NCBI RefSeq assembly: GCF_001189845.1
Contig: NZ_LFLZ01000038.1
Location: 1 to 64,000, forward strand
DNA from: Bradyrhizobium tropiciagri
GTDB lineage: Bacteria > Pseudomonadota > Alphaproteobacteria > Rhizobiales > Xanthobacteraceae
DNA: 64,000 nucleotides
Direction: 5' to 3'
This document shows positions 52,677 through 62,027 of the stretch, piece after piece. The translations under genes were made by a program, and so were the position numbers. Under the pieces are notes generated by a model that saw only the letters and a program-made list of their open reading frames with translations, was not told the DNA's origin and ran no database searches. Positions within the stretch are counted from its first letter, which is position 1. Each line of letters begins with the position of its first letter.

Positions 52677-55289
52677 TCAGACCGGCTCGAATTCGTCGGC
52701 CGCCGCGTTCTCGGGTTTCTTGCCGTTGAAGGTGAGGCCGGCCTTGGTCGCGGAGAGCTTGACCTGCGAGCCGTCGCGCACGTCACCGGAAAGGATCATC
52801 TCGGCGAGCGGATCCTGCACGCTGCGCTGGATCACCCGCTTCAGCGGGCGGGCGCCATAGGCTGGGTCCCAGCCCTTCTCGGCCAGCCAGTCGCGCGCCT
52901 TCGGGTCGAGCTCGAGATCGATCTTGCGATCCTCGAGCAGCCTGCGCAGCCGCGCGAACTGGATCTCGACGATGCGGCCCATGTCGCTCTTCTGCAGCCG
53001 GTGGAACAGGATGATCTCGTCGATGCGGTTGAGGAATTCCGGGCGGAAATGCGCCCGCACCATGTTCATCACCTGTTCGCGCACCGCGCTGGTGCCCTGC
53101 CCCTCGGGCTGGTTGACGAGGTATTCGGCGCCGATGTTCGAGGTCATGATGATCAGCGTGTTGCGGAAATCGACGGTGCGGCCCTGGCCGTCGGTGAGGC
53201 GGCCGTCGTCGAGCACCTGCAGCAGCACGTTGAAGACATCGGGGTGGGCCTTCTCGATCTCGTCGAACAGCACGACCTGGTAGGGCCGCCGCCGCACCGC
53301 TTCGGTCAAGGCGCCGCCCTCGTCATAGCCGACATAGCCGGGCGGCGCGCCGATCAGCCGCGACACCGAGTGCTTCTCCATGTATTCGGACATGTCGAGG
53401 CGGATCATCGCGGTCTCGTCGTCGAACAGATATTCGGCCAGCGCCTTTGCCAGCTCGGTCTTGCCGACGCCGGTGGGACCCAAGAACATGAACGAGCCGA
53501 TCGGCCGGTTCGGATCCTGCAGGCCGGCGCGGGCACGGCGCACCGCGGTCGACACCGCGCGGACGGCCTCGGCCTGGCCGACGACGCGCTTGCCGAGCAT
53601 CTCCTCCATGCGCAGCAGTTTGTCCTTTTCGCCCTCCAGCATCTTGTCGACCGGCACGCCGGTCCAGCGCGACACCACCTGCGCGATATTGTCCGCGGTC
53701 ACGGTCTCGCTGGCTGACGAGGTCTCGCTGGCCTCGACCGCCGCGAGCTTCTTCTCGAGCTCGGGAATGCGGCCATAGGCGAGCTCGCCCGCCTTCTGGA
53801 ATTCGCCTTTGCGCTGCGCATTGGCGAGCTCGGTGCGCAACTGCTCGAGCTCACCCTTCATCTTCTGCGCGTCGGAGAGCTTGCTTTTCTCTGAGCGCCA
53901 TCGCGACGTCATGTCCGCCGATTTCTTCTCGAGATCGACGAGATCCTTCTCGAGCGTCTGCAGGCGGCTCTTGGAGCCGAGATCGGTTTCTTTCTTGAGC
54001 GCCTCCTGCTCGATCTTGAGGCGAATGATCTCGCGGTCGAGCGAATCGAGTTCCTCAGGTTTGGAATCGACCTGCATCTTCAGCCGTGCCGCGGCCTCGT
54101 CCATCAGGTCGATGGCCTTGTCGGGCAGGAAACGGTCGGTGATGTAGCGGTTCGACAGCGTGGCGGCGGCGACCAGCGCCGAATCCGCGATGCGCACGCC
54201 ATGATGCTGCTCGTATTTGTCCTTCAAGCCGCGCAGGATCGAGATGGTGTCCTCGACCGTTGGCTCCGAGACGAACACCGGCTGGAAACGCCGGGCCAGC
54301 GCCGGGTCCTTCTCGACATGCTTGCGATATTCGTCGAGCGTGGTGGCGCCGATGCAATGCAGCTCGCCGCGGGCGAGTGCCGGCTTCAGCAGGTTCGACG
54401 CATCCATCGCGCCGTCGCCCTTGCCGGCGCCGATCAGGGTGTGCATCTCGTCGATGAACAGGATGATGCCGCCCTCGGCTGATGTCACCTCCTGCAGCAC
54501 GGCCTTGAGCCGTTCCTCGAACTCGCCGCGATATTTTGCGCCGGCAATCAGCGCGCCGAGGTCGAGCGCGAGCAGCGCCTTGTCCTGCAGGCTTTCCGGC
54601 ACGTCGCCATTGACGATGCGTAGCGCAAGGCCCTCGACGATCGCGGTCTTGCCGACGCCGGGCTCGCCGATCAGGACGGGATTGTTCTTGGTGCGGCGCG
54701 ACAGCACCTGGATGGTGCGGCGAATTTCCTCGTCGCGGCCGATCACCGGATCGAGCTTGCCGTCGCGCGCCGCCTGGGTGAGGTCGCGGGCGTATTTCTT
54801 CAGCGCATCATAGGCATTCTCGGCCGATGCGCTGTCGGCAGTGCGGCCCTTGCGCAGCGCGTTGATCGCCGCATTCAGGTTCTGCGGATTGACGCCGCCC
54901 TTGGCGAGCAGCTTGCCGGCGTCGCTGTCCTTGTCGGCGGCGAGGGCCTGCAGCAGGCGTTCGACCGAAACAAAACTGTCGCCGGCCTTGTCGGCGGCCT
55001 GTTCCGCCGCGGCGAAGGCGCGCGCAGTCTCCGGCGCCAGATAGATTTGTCCGGAGCCGGCGCCGCTGACTTTGGGCACCTTCGCCAGCGCCTCTTCGGT
55101 GGCCTTGAGGATCGCGCGCGAGTTGCCGCCGGACCGGTCGATCAAGCCGGCCGCGAGGCCTTCGGGATCGTCGAGCAGCACCTTGAGGATGTGGAGCGTC
55201 GAGAACTGCTGGTGCCCCTCGCGCATCGCGAGCGATTGTGCCGACTGAATGAAGCCGCGGACGCGATCGGTATATTTTTCAATATTCAT
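52677..55289 (-). CDS. clpB: ATP-dependent disaggregase ClpB
   Basis: The product is 870 residues, the usual ClpB size. Order: N-terminal Clp_N (MNIEKYTDRVRGFIQSAQSL), first AAA+ with Walker A GEPGVGKTA, the coiled-coil middle domain (about 400-530), second AAA+ with GPTGVGKTELAKALAEYLFD, and the C-terminal D2-small domain. It extracts polypeptides from aggregates together with DnaK and small heat-shock proteins, matching the Hsp20 operon and CbpA here. Start ATG 55289 follows GAGGTG. The last residues are KKPENAAADEFEPV. No clear RpoH promoter was found upstream. Confidence 0.97.
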   Translation of the reverse strand: MNIEKYTDRVRGFIQSAQSLAMREGHQQFSTLHILKVLLDDPEGLAAGLIDRSGGNSRAILKATEEALAKVPKVSGAGSGQIYLAPETARAFAAAEQAADKAGDSFVSVERLLQALAADKDSDAGKLLAKGGVNPQNLNAAINALRKGRTADSASAENAYDALKKYARDLTQAARDGKLDPVIGRDEEIRRTIQVLSRRTKNNPVLIGEPGVGKTAIVEGLALRIVNGDVPESLQDKALLALDLGALIAGAKYRGEFEERLKAVLQEVTSAEGGIILFIDEMHTLIGAGKGDGAMDASNLLKPALARGELHCIGATTLDEYRKHVEKDPALARRFQPVFVSEPTVEDTISILRGLKDKYEQHHGVRIADSALVAAATLSNRYITDRFLPDKAIDLMDEAAARLKMQVDSKPEELDSLDREIIRLKIEQEALKKETDLGSKSRLQTLEKDLVDLEKKSADMTSRWRSEKSKLSDAQKMKGELEQLRTELANAQRKGEFQKAGELAYGRIPELEKKLAAVEASETSSASETVTADNIAQVVSRWTGVPVDKMLEGEKDKLLRMEEMLGKRVVGQAEAVRAVSTAVRRARAGLQDPNRPIGSFMFLGPTGVGKTELAKALAEYLFDDETAMIRLDMSEYMEKHSVSRLIGAPPGYVGYDEGGALTEAVRRRPYQVVLFDEIEKAHPDVFNVLLQVLDDGRLTDGQGRTVDFRNTLIIMTSNIGAEYLVNQPEGQGTSAVREQVMNMVRAHFRPEFLNRIDEIILFHRLQKSDMGRIVEIQFARLRRLLEDRKIDLELDPKARDWLAEKGWDPAYGARPLKRVIQRSVQDPLAEMILSGDVRDGSQVKLSATKAGLTFNGKKPENAAADEFEPV

Positions 55290-55891
55290 CGTGGCACCTC
55301 AGGGCGGCACAGGCTGGTCGAGATCAGGTATGCCATGCATTGCCGCCGGCGACAGATGGCGGAACGATGACATCCATCATATGGCAGCCCAGTGCATTTG
55401 CGCCGGCGGAAAACCGCGGGCTCGAGGCTGCCGCGGCCCGCATCGTGTGGTCGTTTCGGGGGTGTGTCAATCGCGGAGCGCGGCTGTTGGCAGTCACCCG
55501 GAGGTACTGCCACGGGATGTGCCGGCGCGCGTCGCGCCGATGCTGGCTGGCCGACCGTCTCGGCAAACTCAGCAGCGCGACGAGTCTCGAATCATTGCAA
55601 TCGTGCGAACGCCAAAATCGTATTCGTGACACATTCTGGAAAAGCGATGATCTTGCACGCGGTGAGTGCACGCGATGATGCCGGCGAGCGTCGCGATGTT
55701 CCATTGAATCGCACAACGATGAGTCACTGCACACTCTGAACCCGCGATGAATGGCTGCGTGATGTGTTTCGAGCTGTTTCAGGCTGGTGTAAGGTCAAGG
55801 CGCTAGCGATGAAGTGTGTCGGTGCGTTGCCGATGCACGGAACTTTTGTTCCGGTTCTCACGTTGAACGTGCTCATCGAAGAGGGCTCCCA
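55290..55891. promoter_or_regulatory. Divergent leader region between clpB and the YXWGXW gene
   Basis: No gene is supported in these 600 bases. Close to the YXWGXW start two compact palindromes occur: CGGAAC-TTTT-GTTCCG (55838-55853) and CACGTT-G-AACGTG (55859-55871), the latter a perfect 13-base palindrome. They may be a transcript hairpin and a regulator site. Other open frames of 60-140 codons on both strands are Arg/Cys-rich and lack ribosome sites. Confidence 0.5.
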
Positions 55892-57322
55892 ATGACAACT
55901 CGTCTCCTTTCGACCGTGTCGTGTGCAGCGATTGCCACGGCGCTGTTCTCAGTGACCGCGGTGCCAGCCATCGCGCAGGATGCGGCATGCGCGCCGGTCT
56001 CTGCTGTCGACTCTCCGCCGCCGCCGCTGCCGACGTACGATCAGCCGCCGGTGCCTGGGCCCGGCTACATGTGGTCGCCGGGCAATTGGTCGTGGGACGA
56101 TGATCGCGGCGATTACTACTGGGTGCCGGGCACCTGGGTGCAGCCACCGCGCGTCGGGCTGCTGTGGACTCCTGGCTATTGGGGCGCGTTCGGCGGCGGC
56201 TTCATTTTCCATCAGGGCTATTGGGGTGATCGCGTCGGCTTCTACGGCGGCATCAACTACGGCTTCGGCTACGGTGGTTCAGGCTATGAAGGCGGCCGCT
56301 GGGATCACGGCAACTTCTTCTACAATCGCACCGTGAACAATCTGCAGGGCGCGCAGATCAACAACGTCTACGAGAAGAACGTCACGGTCAACCAGACCAC
56401 CGTCAACAATGTCAGTTACAATGGCGGCACCGGCGGTATCGAAGCGCGGCCGACTGCTGCCGATCGTGCGGTCGCCAAGGAGCAGCATTTCGCGGCGACG
56501 CCGTTGCAACGCAAGCAGGTCGAGACCGCAAGCCAGGATCCGAGCCTGTTCAAGCGCGCCAACAACGGCGTGCCCGCCGTCGGCGCCACCGCGCGTCCTG
56601 GCGAGTTGAAGGGACCGGGCGTGGTCCGCGCGCGTCCGGCCGGCGAGGCCGTGCCTGCCACCGCCGCTAAGCCGGCGGCCGGGGAGCCGGCGCGGCCTGG
56701 ATCCCCAGCCGCGCCTGCGACTGCGAATGCACCGCCTGCCTCTCACGCGCTCCCGGTCCCGGGGAAGGAAGTTCCCGCGGCGCATCCGACCGCACAGGAG
56801 AACAAGCCTGCGGTCGAGGAGAAGCACGCAGCTCCCACGCCCGAGACGAAGGTCGAGCCGCATCCTGCTGCACCGGCACCTGCCGGATCTCACGCGCTTC
56901 CGGTCCCCGAGAAGGGCGTTGCCGCGCATCCACCCGCCGAGGTGAACAAGCCCGCGGTCGAAGAGAAGCGCGCAGCACCTGCCGCCGCGCCCAAGGCCGA
57001 ACCGCGGCCTGCAACGGAAGCAGCGCGGCCTGCCGCACCGGAAGTGCGCAAGGAGGAGCCGCGGCCCGAGCCAGCCGCGAAGCCGGCCGCGCGGCCTGAG
57101 CAGGCAGCAAGGCCTGAGGCGTTGCCGCACCCCGAGGCGCATGCTCCGCAGCCGCCGGCCGCGCATCCGCAGCCAGCCGAGGCGCATCCGCAGCAGGCGG
57201 CCCGGCCGGAGCCGCACGTGCAGGCCCCGCCCCACGTCCAGGCCGCGCCCCACGTTCAGGCGCCGCCGCATGCCGCACCCGCAGGTCATCCGGCAGAGGA
57301 GAAGCGGCAGGAGCAACACTGA
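55892..57322 (+). CDS. YXWGXW-repeat protein with long Pro/Ala/Glu-rich tail, secreted
   Basis: The product is 476 residues from ATG 55892 (GAGGG), with a signal peptide (LLSTVSCAAIATALFSVTAV, cleavage after AIAQ). Residues 45-130 carry W/Y repeats (PGYMWSPGNWSWDDDRGDYY W; LWTPGYWGAFGGGFIFHQGYW) of the YXWGXW group. Residues 130-230 are Asn/Gly-rich, and the last 250 are Pro/Ala/Glu repeats containing two copies of a unit beginning SHALPVP and NKPAVEEK. The family is probably envelope-associated; its function is unknown. The tail is likely disordered and could span the periplasm or bind peptidoglycan. Confidence 0.82.
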   Translation: MTTRLLSTVSCAAIATALFSVTAVPAIAQDAACAPVSAVDSPPPPLPTYDQPPVPGPGYMWSPGNWSWDDDRGDYYWVPGTWVQPPRVGLLWTPGYWGAFGGGFIFHQGYWGDRVGFYGGINYGFGYGGSGYEGGRWDHGNFFYNRTVNNLQGAQINNVYEKNVTVNQTTVNNVSYNGGTGGIEARPTAADRAVAKEQHFAATPLQRKQVETASQDPSLFKRANNGVPAVGATARPGELKGPGVVRARPAGEAVPATAAKPAAGEPARPGSPAAPATANAPPASHALPVPGKEVPAAHPTAQENKPAVEEKHAAPTPETKVEPHPAAPAPAGSHALPVPEKGVAAHPPAEVNKPAVEEKRAAPAAAPKAEPRPATEAARPAAPEVRKEEPRPEPAAKPAARPEQAARPEALPHPEAHAPQPPAAHPQPAEAHPQQAARPEPHVQAPPHVQAAPHVQAPPHAAPAGHPAEEKRQEQH

Positions 57323-57408
57323 GGTAAGATCGCGCTCCGCCGGCTCGTTCCGGCGGAGCGCGCACTCTCCTTTGCCCGCGCGCGAGCGATCATCACTGGA
57401 GGTCGGTC

Positions 57409-57591
57409 ATGGCACAGAGTCACGGTGGCGACGGACAGCTTGACGACGGCAAGCCCCGCTTGAGCGAGGACGATATGCAGCGGGCCCTGCTCGGGCCGAG
57501 GGGCGTGCCCGGCAAGCCGGACACCGCCAAGATGACGCCGCAGCAGGAAAAGAACATGCCGAAATATCTGGATCCCGGACACACCTCGTAG
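57409..57591 (+). CDS. Small hypothetical hydrophilic protein
   Basis: The product is 60 residues (SHGGDGQLDDGKPRLSEDDM, RALLGPRGVPGKPDTAKMTP) with a GGAGG site before ATG 57409. The Gly/Asp/Pro/Lys-rich composition suggests a largely unfolded, perhaps stress-related or regulatory peptide. It sits 86 bases after the YXWGXW gene and 122 before CbpA. The function is unknown. Confidence 0.65.
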   Translation: MAQSHGGDGQLDDGKPRLSEDDMQRALLGPRGVPGKPDTAKMTPQQEKNMPKYLDPGHTS

Positions 57592-57713
57592 CGCCCGTGA
57601 TCTGAGCACACGTTGCGCTGCCTGTTCTCGGGCGGCGCGCCTGCGCACTTGCAAATCGCCTGCTTTTGCGCCCTCATGATTGCAGGTGCACTCACGGTGT
57701 TGCGGAGCAGGTT

Positions 57714-58616
57714 GTGAGAAATCCGTACGAGGTCCTTGGCGTTGCCCCGACGGCGACTGCGGCCGACATCCAGAAGGCCTATCGCAAGCTGGCGAAGAAG
57801 CTGCATCCGGATCTCAATCCGGGTGACAAGGCGGCCGAGGACAAGTTCAAGGAAGTCGCTGCCGCGAACGATCTGCTCAGCGATGCCGACAAGCGCAAGC
57901 GCTTCGACGCCGGCGAGATCGATGCCAGCGGCGCCGAGCGGCCGCAGCATCGCTACTACCGGGATTTCGCCACCGCCGATGCGGGGCATCCCTATGCCGA
58001 CAGCTCCGGCTATGCCGACTATATGGATCAGGACGATGCTTTTGCCGAGCTGCTTCGGCGCACCGAGCAGGCGCGCGCCAACCGGCGCGGCCGCGACCTG
58101 CATTACAGCCTGGTGATCGATTTCGCGGAATCGATCACCGGTGCGGGCAAGCGCCTGACGCTTCCTGATGGCGGCACGCTCGACGTGACGATCCCGCCGG
58201 GACTCGTCGACGGCCAGATCATCCGCCTGCGCGGCAAGGGCATGCCCGGCAGCGGCAAGGGCGGTCCGGGCGACGCGCTGATCGAGGTCGAGGTTCGCCC
58301 CGACCCGCGCTTCACCCGCGACGGTGACGATATCTCGCTGGAATTGCCGATCTCGTTGGCCGAGGCCGTGCTCGGCGGCAAGGTCAATGTTCCCACCCCG
58401 ACCGGCGCCGTCACCATGACGGTTCCGAAGGGCTCGAACACCGGCACGACGATGCGCTTGCGCGGCAAGGGCGCGCCCAAGGTCGGCGGCGGCAATGGCG
58501 ATGAATTCGTCAAGCTCAAGGTGGTCCTGCCCAAGGGACCCGATCCCGCGCTCGAGGCGTTTGTCTCGAACTGGGATCGCAAGGCATTCAATCCGCGCGA
58601 GGATGGTGCGTCATGA
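57714..58616 (+). CDS. cbpA: CbpA-type DnaJ co-chaperone
   Basis: The product is 300 residues from GTG 57714, which begins the J domain RNPYEVLGVAPTATAADIQK. The HPD tripeptide is present as KLHPDLNPGD. There is no Gly/Phe-Cys zinc-finger region; CTD1/2 (RRGRDLHYSLVIDFAESITG; LEVEVRPDPRFTRDGDDISL-type) follow, which is the CbpA layout. It stimulates DnaK ATPase. The next gene encodes its modulator CbpM; their ends overlap as ATGA. This tight pair is a standard unit in proteobacteria. Confidence 0.92.
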   Translation: MRNPYEVLGVAPTATAADIQKAYRKLAKKLHPDLNPGDKAAEDKFKEVAAANDLLSDADKRKRFDAGEIDASGAERPQHRYYRDFATADAGHPYADSSGYADYMDQDDAFAELLRRTEQARANRRGRDLHYSLVIDFAESITGAGKRLTLPDGGTLDVTIPPGLVDGQIIRLRGKGMPGSGKGGPGDALIEVEVRPDPRFTRDGDDISLELPISLAEAVLGGKVNVPTPTGAVTMTVPKGSNTGTTMRLRGKGAPKVGGGNGDEFVKLKVVLPKGPDPALEAFVSNWDRKAFNPREDGAS

Positions 58617-58888
58617 ACAAGCAGCAATTCCTCATCGACGCGGGTCTCGAGGTGCGGACCTTGGAGTTCTGGATCGAGCAGCAATGGCTCGTTCCGGACG
58701 AGACCGCTCACGAAGTCAGTTTCTCTGACACCGACCTGGCGCGTGCGCATCTGATCCGGGATCTGAAGGGCGACTTCGGCGTCAACGACGAGGGGATCGA
58801 CGTCATCCTCCATTTGGTCGACCAGCTGCACGGCCTGCGCCGCGCGTTCGAAGAGTTGCACAAGGATATCGCGTCACCGCAGCGCTAG
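58613..58888 (+). CDS. cbpM: Chaperone modulator CbpM
   Basis: The product is 91 residues from the ATGA overlap with cbpA. It has a MerR-like winged-helix start (FLIDAGLEVRTLEFWIEQQW) and the helical end DVILHLVDQLHGLRRAFEEL. CbpM binds the J domain of CbpA and blocks DnaK stimulation. Length and gene position fit the family. Confidence 0.9.
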   Translation: MNKQQFLIDAGLEVRTLEFWIEQQWLVPDETAHEVSFSDTDLARAHLIRDLKGDFGVNDEGIDVILHLVDQLHGLRRAFEELHKDIASPQR

Positions 58889-58935
58889 AGCATGATCCGG
58901 AAAAGTGCGAAGCGGCTTTCCGAAAAGATCATGCT
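58889..58935 (-). repeat. 47-bp palindromic repeat (inverse copy of 14197-14243)
   Basis: Read on the minus strand, it matches 14197-14243 at 45 of 47 bases. It starts one base after the cbpM stop codon, so it may serve as a transcript 3' end as well. Confidence 0.85.
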
Positions 58936-58982
58936 CAAACAACAAGCTCGCCTGAGTCGAACTTCAGCCCCCGGAGACGATC

Positions 58983-59207
58983 ATGACGGACAAGCCGACG
59001 CCGCTGGCTCATGGCGAGATCGACGTTCTCATCCTGCAGGCGCTGGTACGCAAGCTGATCGCAAAGGGGGTGCTGACGCCTGATGACGTCCGCTCGATGC
59101 TGTTCGAGGCCGCGAAGAATCTCGATCTGGTCGGCAGCGAGCTGACGACGGAAGCCGCCAACATCATCGTGCAGGAAGATCTGGCGCCGGCATTCCTCGG
59201 CGGGTGA
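58983..59207 (+). CDS. Small hypothetical helical protein
   Basis: The product is 74 residues (EIDVLILQALVRKLIAKGVL; LTPDDVRSMLFEAAKNLDLV) from ATG 58983 with GGAG upstream. It is mostly helical with an amphipathic pattern and no membrane span. The stop is five bases from the end of the convergent 59213 gene. I do not recognise a family. Confidence 0.7.
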   Translation: MTDKPTPLAHGEIDVLILQALVRKLIAKGVLTPDDVRSMLFEAAKNLDLVGSELTTEAANIIVQEDLAPAFLGG

Positions 59208-59212
59208 TTTGC

Positions 59213-59446
59213 TCAGGTCTGGCCGCTGCGGGTGGAAACCAGCCGGATTTGCGTGATCTGGTCGGCATTGCCGGCGAGATAGGCCTGCGCATCGCGCACC
59301 AGGCGCTCGATTGCGGCGGCGTCGTAGCTCGGATGCCGCCGGTTCAGATGCAAATCGGTCTCGATCTGCATCACATTGGTGGTTACTTCGGCGCCGATCT
59401 CGATCGAGAACGACACCAGCGAAACATGCGGGCTCTTGAACGCCAT
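59213..59446 (-). CDS. Small conserved hypothetical protein
   Basis: The product is 77 residues from ATG 59446 (AAGGAGAC upstream): AFKSPHVSLVSFSIEIGAEV then TTNVMQIETDLHLNRRHPSY and a helical C-terminus (IERLVRDAQAYLAGNADQI). The beta-then-helix pattern looks like a compact cytoplasmic protein. It follows the antiporter gene on the same strand by 58 bases and could be co-transcribed with it. The function is unknown. Confidence 0.7.
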   Translation of the reverse strand: MAFKSPHVSLVSFSIEIGAEVTTNVMQIETDLHLNRRHPSYDAAAIERLVRDAQAYLAGNADQITQIRLVSTRSGQT

Positions 59447-59504
59447 ATCCTGTCTCCTTGTATCGTGTGGGGGCGCCGCATCTGACCGGGTGCGCGCCGT
59501 CACC

Positions 59505-61239
59505 TCAGGCTGCGGAATCTTCCCTGGCCGCCGGCGGATGTTGCGTGACCACGGCTGCGTGTCTCCGGTCGAGCTCCTCGATCATGCCGCGGGCGATCTC
59601 GCGCTCGCCCATGATCACGATGTCGGCCCCGAGCCCCTTCAGATGATCGACCTCGGCATCGGAATGCGCGCGCGCAATGATCTGGATGTCGGCATTCGCG
59701 GCGCGGGCCTGCTCGACGATCTGTCCGGCCTCGAATGCTTCGGGAATCGCGATGACCAGCGACCGCGCGGCGGCCGGATTGGTGGCGCGCAGCACGCTGG
59801 CGCGCGCGGCGTTGCCCATCAGGGTTTCGATGCCGCGCTGCTTGAGTTTTGCGACCATGTCGTCGGACGCCTCGACCGCGAGGAACGGCGCGTTGCGCTC
59901 GTGCAAGGCATCGCCCACGATGCTGCCGACCCGGCCGTAGCCGACCAGAATGGTGTGGTCCTGCAAGTCTGTGGTCGGGATCGGCTCTGATGTCGCGGCA
60001 GCCGGCGAGGCGATCTCCGGCTTTTCGAGCCGGGCCGTCAGCCAGTCGACCACCGCGAATACCAGCGGGTTGAGCATGATCGAGAAGATCGCGCCGGCCA
60101 GGATCAGGTCGCGGCCGCCTTCGGCAGCAGGTTGAGGGCGACGCGAGCTCGGCGAGGATGAAGGAGAATTCGCCGATCTGGGCGAGGCTCGCCGAGATCA
60201 TCAACGCGGTCGCCATCGGATGCCGGAACAGCACGACGATCAAGAGCGCGGCGAGCGATTTACCGACCACGATGACGAACAGGGTAGCTACGAACGGCCA
60301 TGGCTCGCGCACCACGCTGAGCGGATCGAACAGCATGCCGACGGAGACGAAGAACAGCACCGCGAAGGCGTCGCGCAGCGGCAACGTCTCTTGGGCCGCG
60401 CGCTGGCTGAGCGGCGATTCCCGCAGCATCATCCCGGCGAAGAAGGCGCCGAGCGCGAGCGAAACCCCGAACAGCTTGGTGGCGCCGAAGGCGATGCAGA
60501 GCGCGATCGCTAGCACGGTTAGCCGGAACAGCTCGCGCGAGCCGGTGTGCGCGATATAGTGCAGCACCCATGGGATGAGCCGGCGTCCGACCACCAGCAT
60601 CAGCGCGATGAACACGGCGATCTTGATCAGCGTCAGCACCAGCACGCCGGTCAGCCCGAGGCCGAAGCGGGCGGCGAGCGGATCGGAGACGAGCGCTGCG
60701 CCGTCGCCGCCGCCCTGGAAGCTCGCCACCGCCGGGAACAGCACCAGCGCGAGCACCATGGCGAGGTCTTCGACGATCAGCCAGCCGACCGCGATCTTGC
60801 CGCGTTCGGTGTCCATCAGGCGGCGCTCCTGCAGCGCGCGCAACAGGACGACGGTACTTGCGACTGATAGCGCGAGCCCGAACACCAGACCGGCGCCGAC
60901 GGTCCAGCCCATCAGCAATGCGAGGGCGAGACCCATCAATGTCGCGACGGCGATCTGCGCGACCGCGCCGGGCACCGCGATCGCGCGCACCGACAGCAGA
61001 TCGTTCAGCGAGAAATGCAGGCCGACGCCGAACATCAGCAGGATGATACCAAGCTCGGCGAGTTCGGTGGCGAGCGCCTGATCGGCGACGAAGCCGGGCG
61101 TGAACGGACCGACGGCGACGCCCGCGAGGAGATAGCCGACCAGCGGCGGAACCCGGAAGCGCTGGGCGATGGTTCCGAAGACGAAGGCGAGGCCGAGGCC
61201 CGCGACGACGGTCGCGATCAGAGGTGTGTCATGCGGCAT
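59505..61239 (-). pseudogene. KefB/YbaL-type monovalent cation:proton antiporter, two frameshifts
   Basis: From ATG 61239 (PHDTPLIATVVAGLGLAFVF) the membrane part of CPA2 type runs for about 360 residues (LLMFGVGLHFSLNDLLSVRA; GAFFAGMMLRESPLSQRAAQ; TLPLRDAFAVLFFVSVGMLF). The frame then shifts twice, near 60142 and 60112, where GGCGTC and GGGCCG appear one base short. The C-terminal TrkA_N part follows (HTILVGYGRVGSIVGDALHE) to SAA. Rejoined it is about 578 residues, normal for the family. Function: K+/H+ or Na+/H+ exchange with nucleotide control through the Rossmann domain. Confidence 0.88.
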
Positions 61240-61352
61240 TTCGCCTTGTCGCACAGCATCCTTGGCGGTGCACCGCGACCATTTGAGGCGCGGCATTCCG
61301 CGCGAAACTGTGATCTATTGCTCATGGCGTGAGCATATGATCTCATGCCGGG

Positions 61353-62018
61353 ATGGATGCGCGGCTTCCCGAGACCGAACTGGTCATCTTCGACTGCGAC
61401 GGCGTGCTCGTCGACAGCGAGGAATTGAGTTGCCGCTGCCTCGCCGAGGCGCTGGATCATATCGGCATCGAGATGAGCACCGAGCGGGCGCTCGAGCTCT
61501 TTCTCGGCCGCAGCACCGCGGCCTTGCTCGACTATTGCCGGGACTTGGGAAAGCCGTTGCCCGCGACGTTCCTGCCTGAACTGGCGCTGAAGGTGCGTGA
61601 GACCTTCCGTGCCCGGCTCAAGCCGATCGCCGGCATCGCGGCGGTGCTTGCGGAATTGCATCTGCCGTATTGTGTCGCCTCATCGAGCGATCTCGAGCGG
61701 GTGAAGTTCTCGCTGGAGCTGACCGGTCTTGCGTCGAGCTTCGGACAACGTCTCTACACCGCGCAGATGGTCAGGCACGGTAAGCCGGCGCCGGATCTGT
61801 TTCTGCACGCGGCCAGCGCGATGGCGGCCGAGCCGCGCCGCACGCTTGTCATCGAGGACAGCGTCAGCGGGGTGACCGCCGCAAAGGCCGCGGGCATGAA
61901 AGTGTGGGGATTTGTCGGCGGCGCCCACTATCGGTTGGCGGACGGCAGTGCTCTGCTGCGGCAGGCCGGGGCGGATCGAATCTTCGCCGCGATGAATGAT
62001 TTCTGGATGGAAGGCTGA
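61353..62018 (+). CDS. HAD-family phosphatase
   Basis: The product is 221 residues with the HAD motifs: I LVIFDCDGVLVDSE, II VASSSD, III region AGKPAPDLFLHAA as MVRHGKPAPDLF, and IV IEDSVSGVTAA. Subclass I with helical cap, like beta-phosphoglucomutase or sugar-phosphate phosphatases. It lies 9 bases before a SorC regulator and upstream of a polyol-type ABC binding protein, so removal of phosphate from a sugar or polyol phosphate is likely. Confidence 0.9.
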   Translation: MDARLPETELVIFDCDGVLVDSEELSCRCLAEALDHIGIEMSTERALELFLGRSTAALLDYCRDLGKPLPATFLPELALKVRETFRARLKPIAGIAAVLAELHLPYCVASSSDLERVKFSLELTGLASSFGQRLYTAQMVRHGKPAPDLFLHAASAMAAEPRRTLVIEDSVSGVTAAKAAGMKVWGFVGGAHYRLADGSALLRQAGADRIFAAMNDFWMEG

Positions 62019-62027
62019 CACAGGACG

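Noticed and set aside
55324..55734. Overlapping 110-140-codon ORFs upstream of the YXWGXW gene on both strands
   Set aside because: They are mutually overlapping, lack ribosome sites, and are Arg/Cys/Ser-rich as expected for non-coding high-GC DNA.
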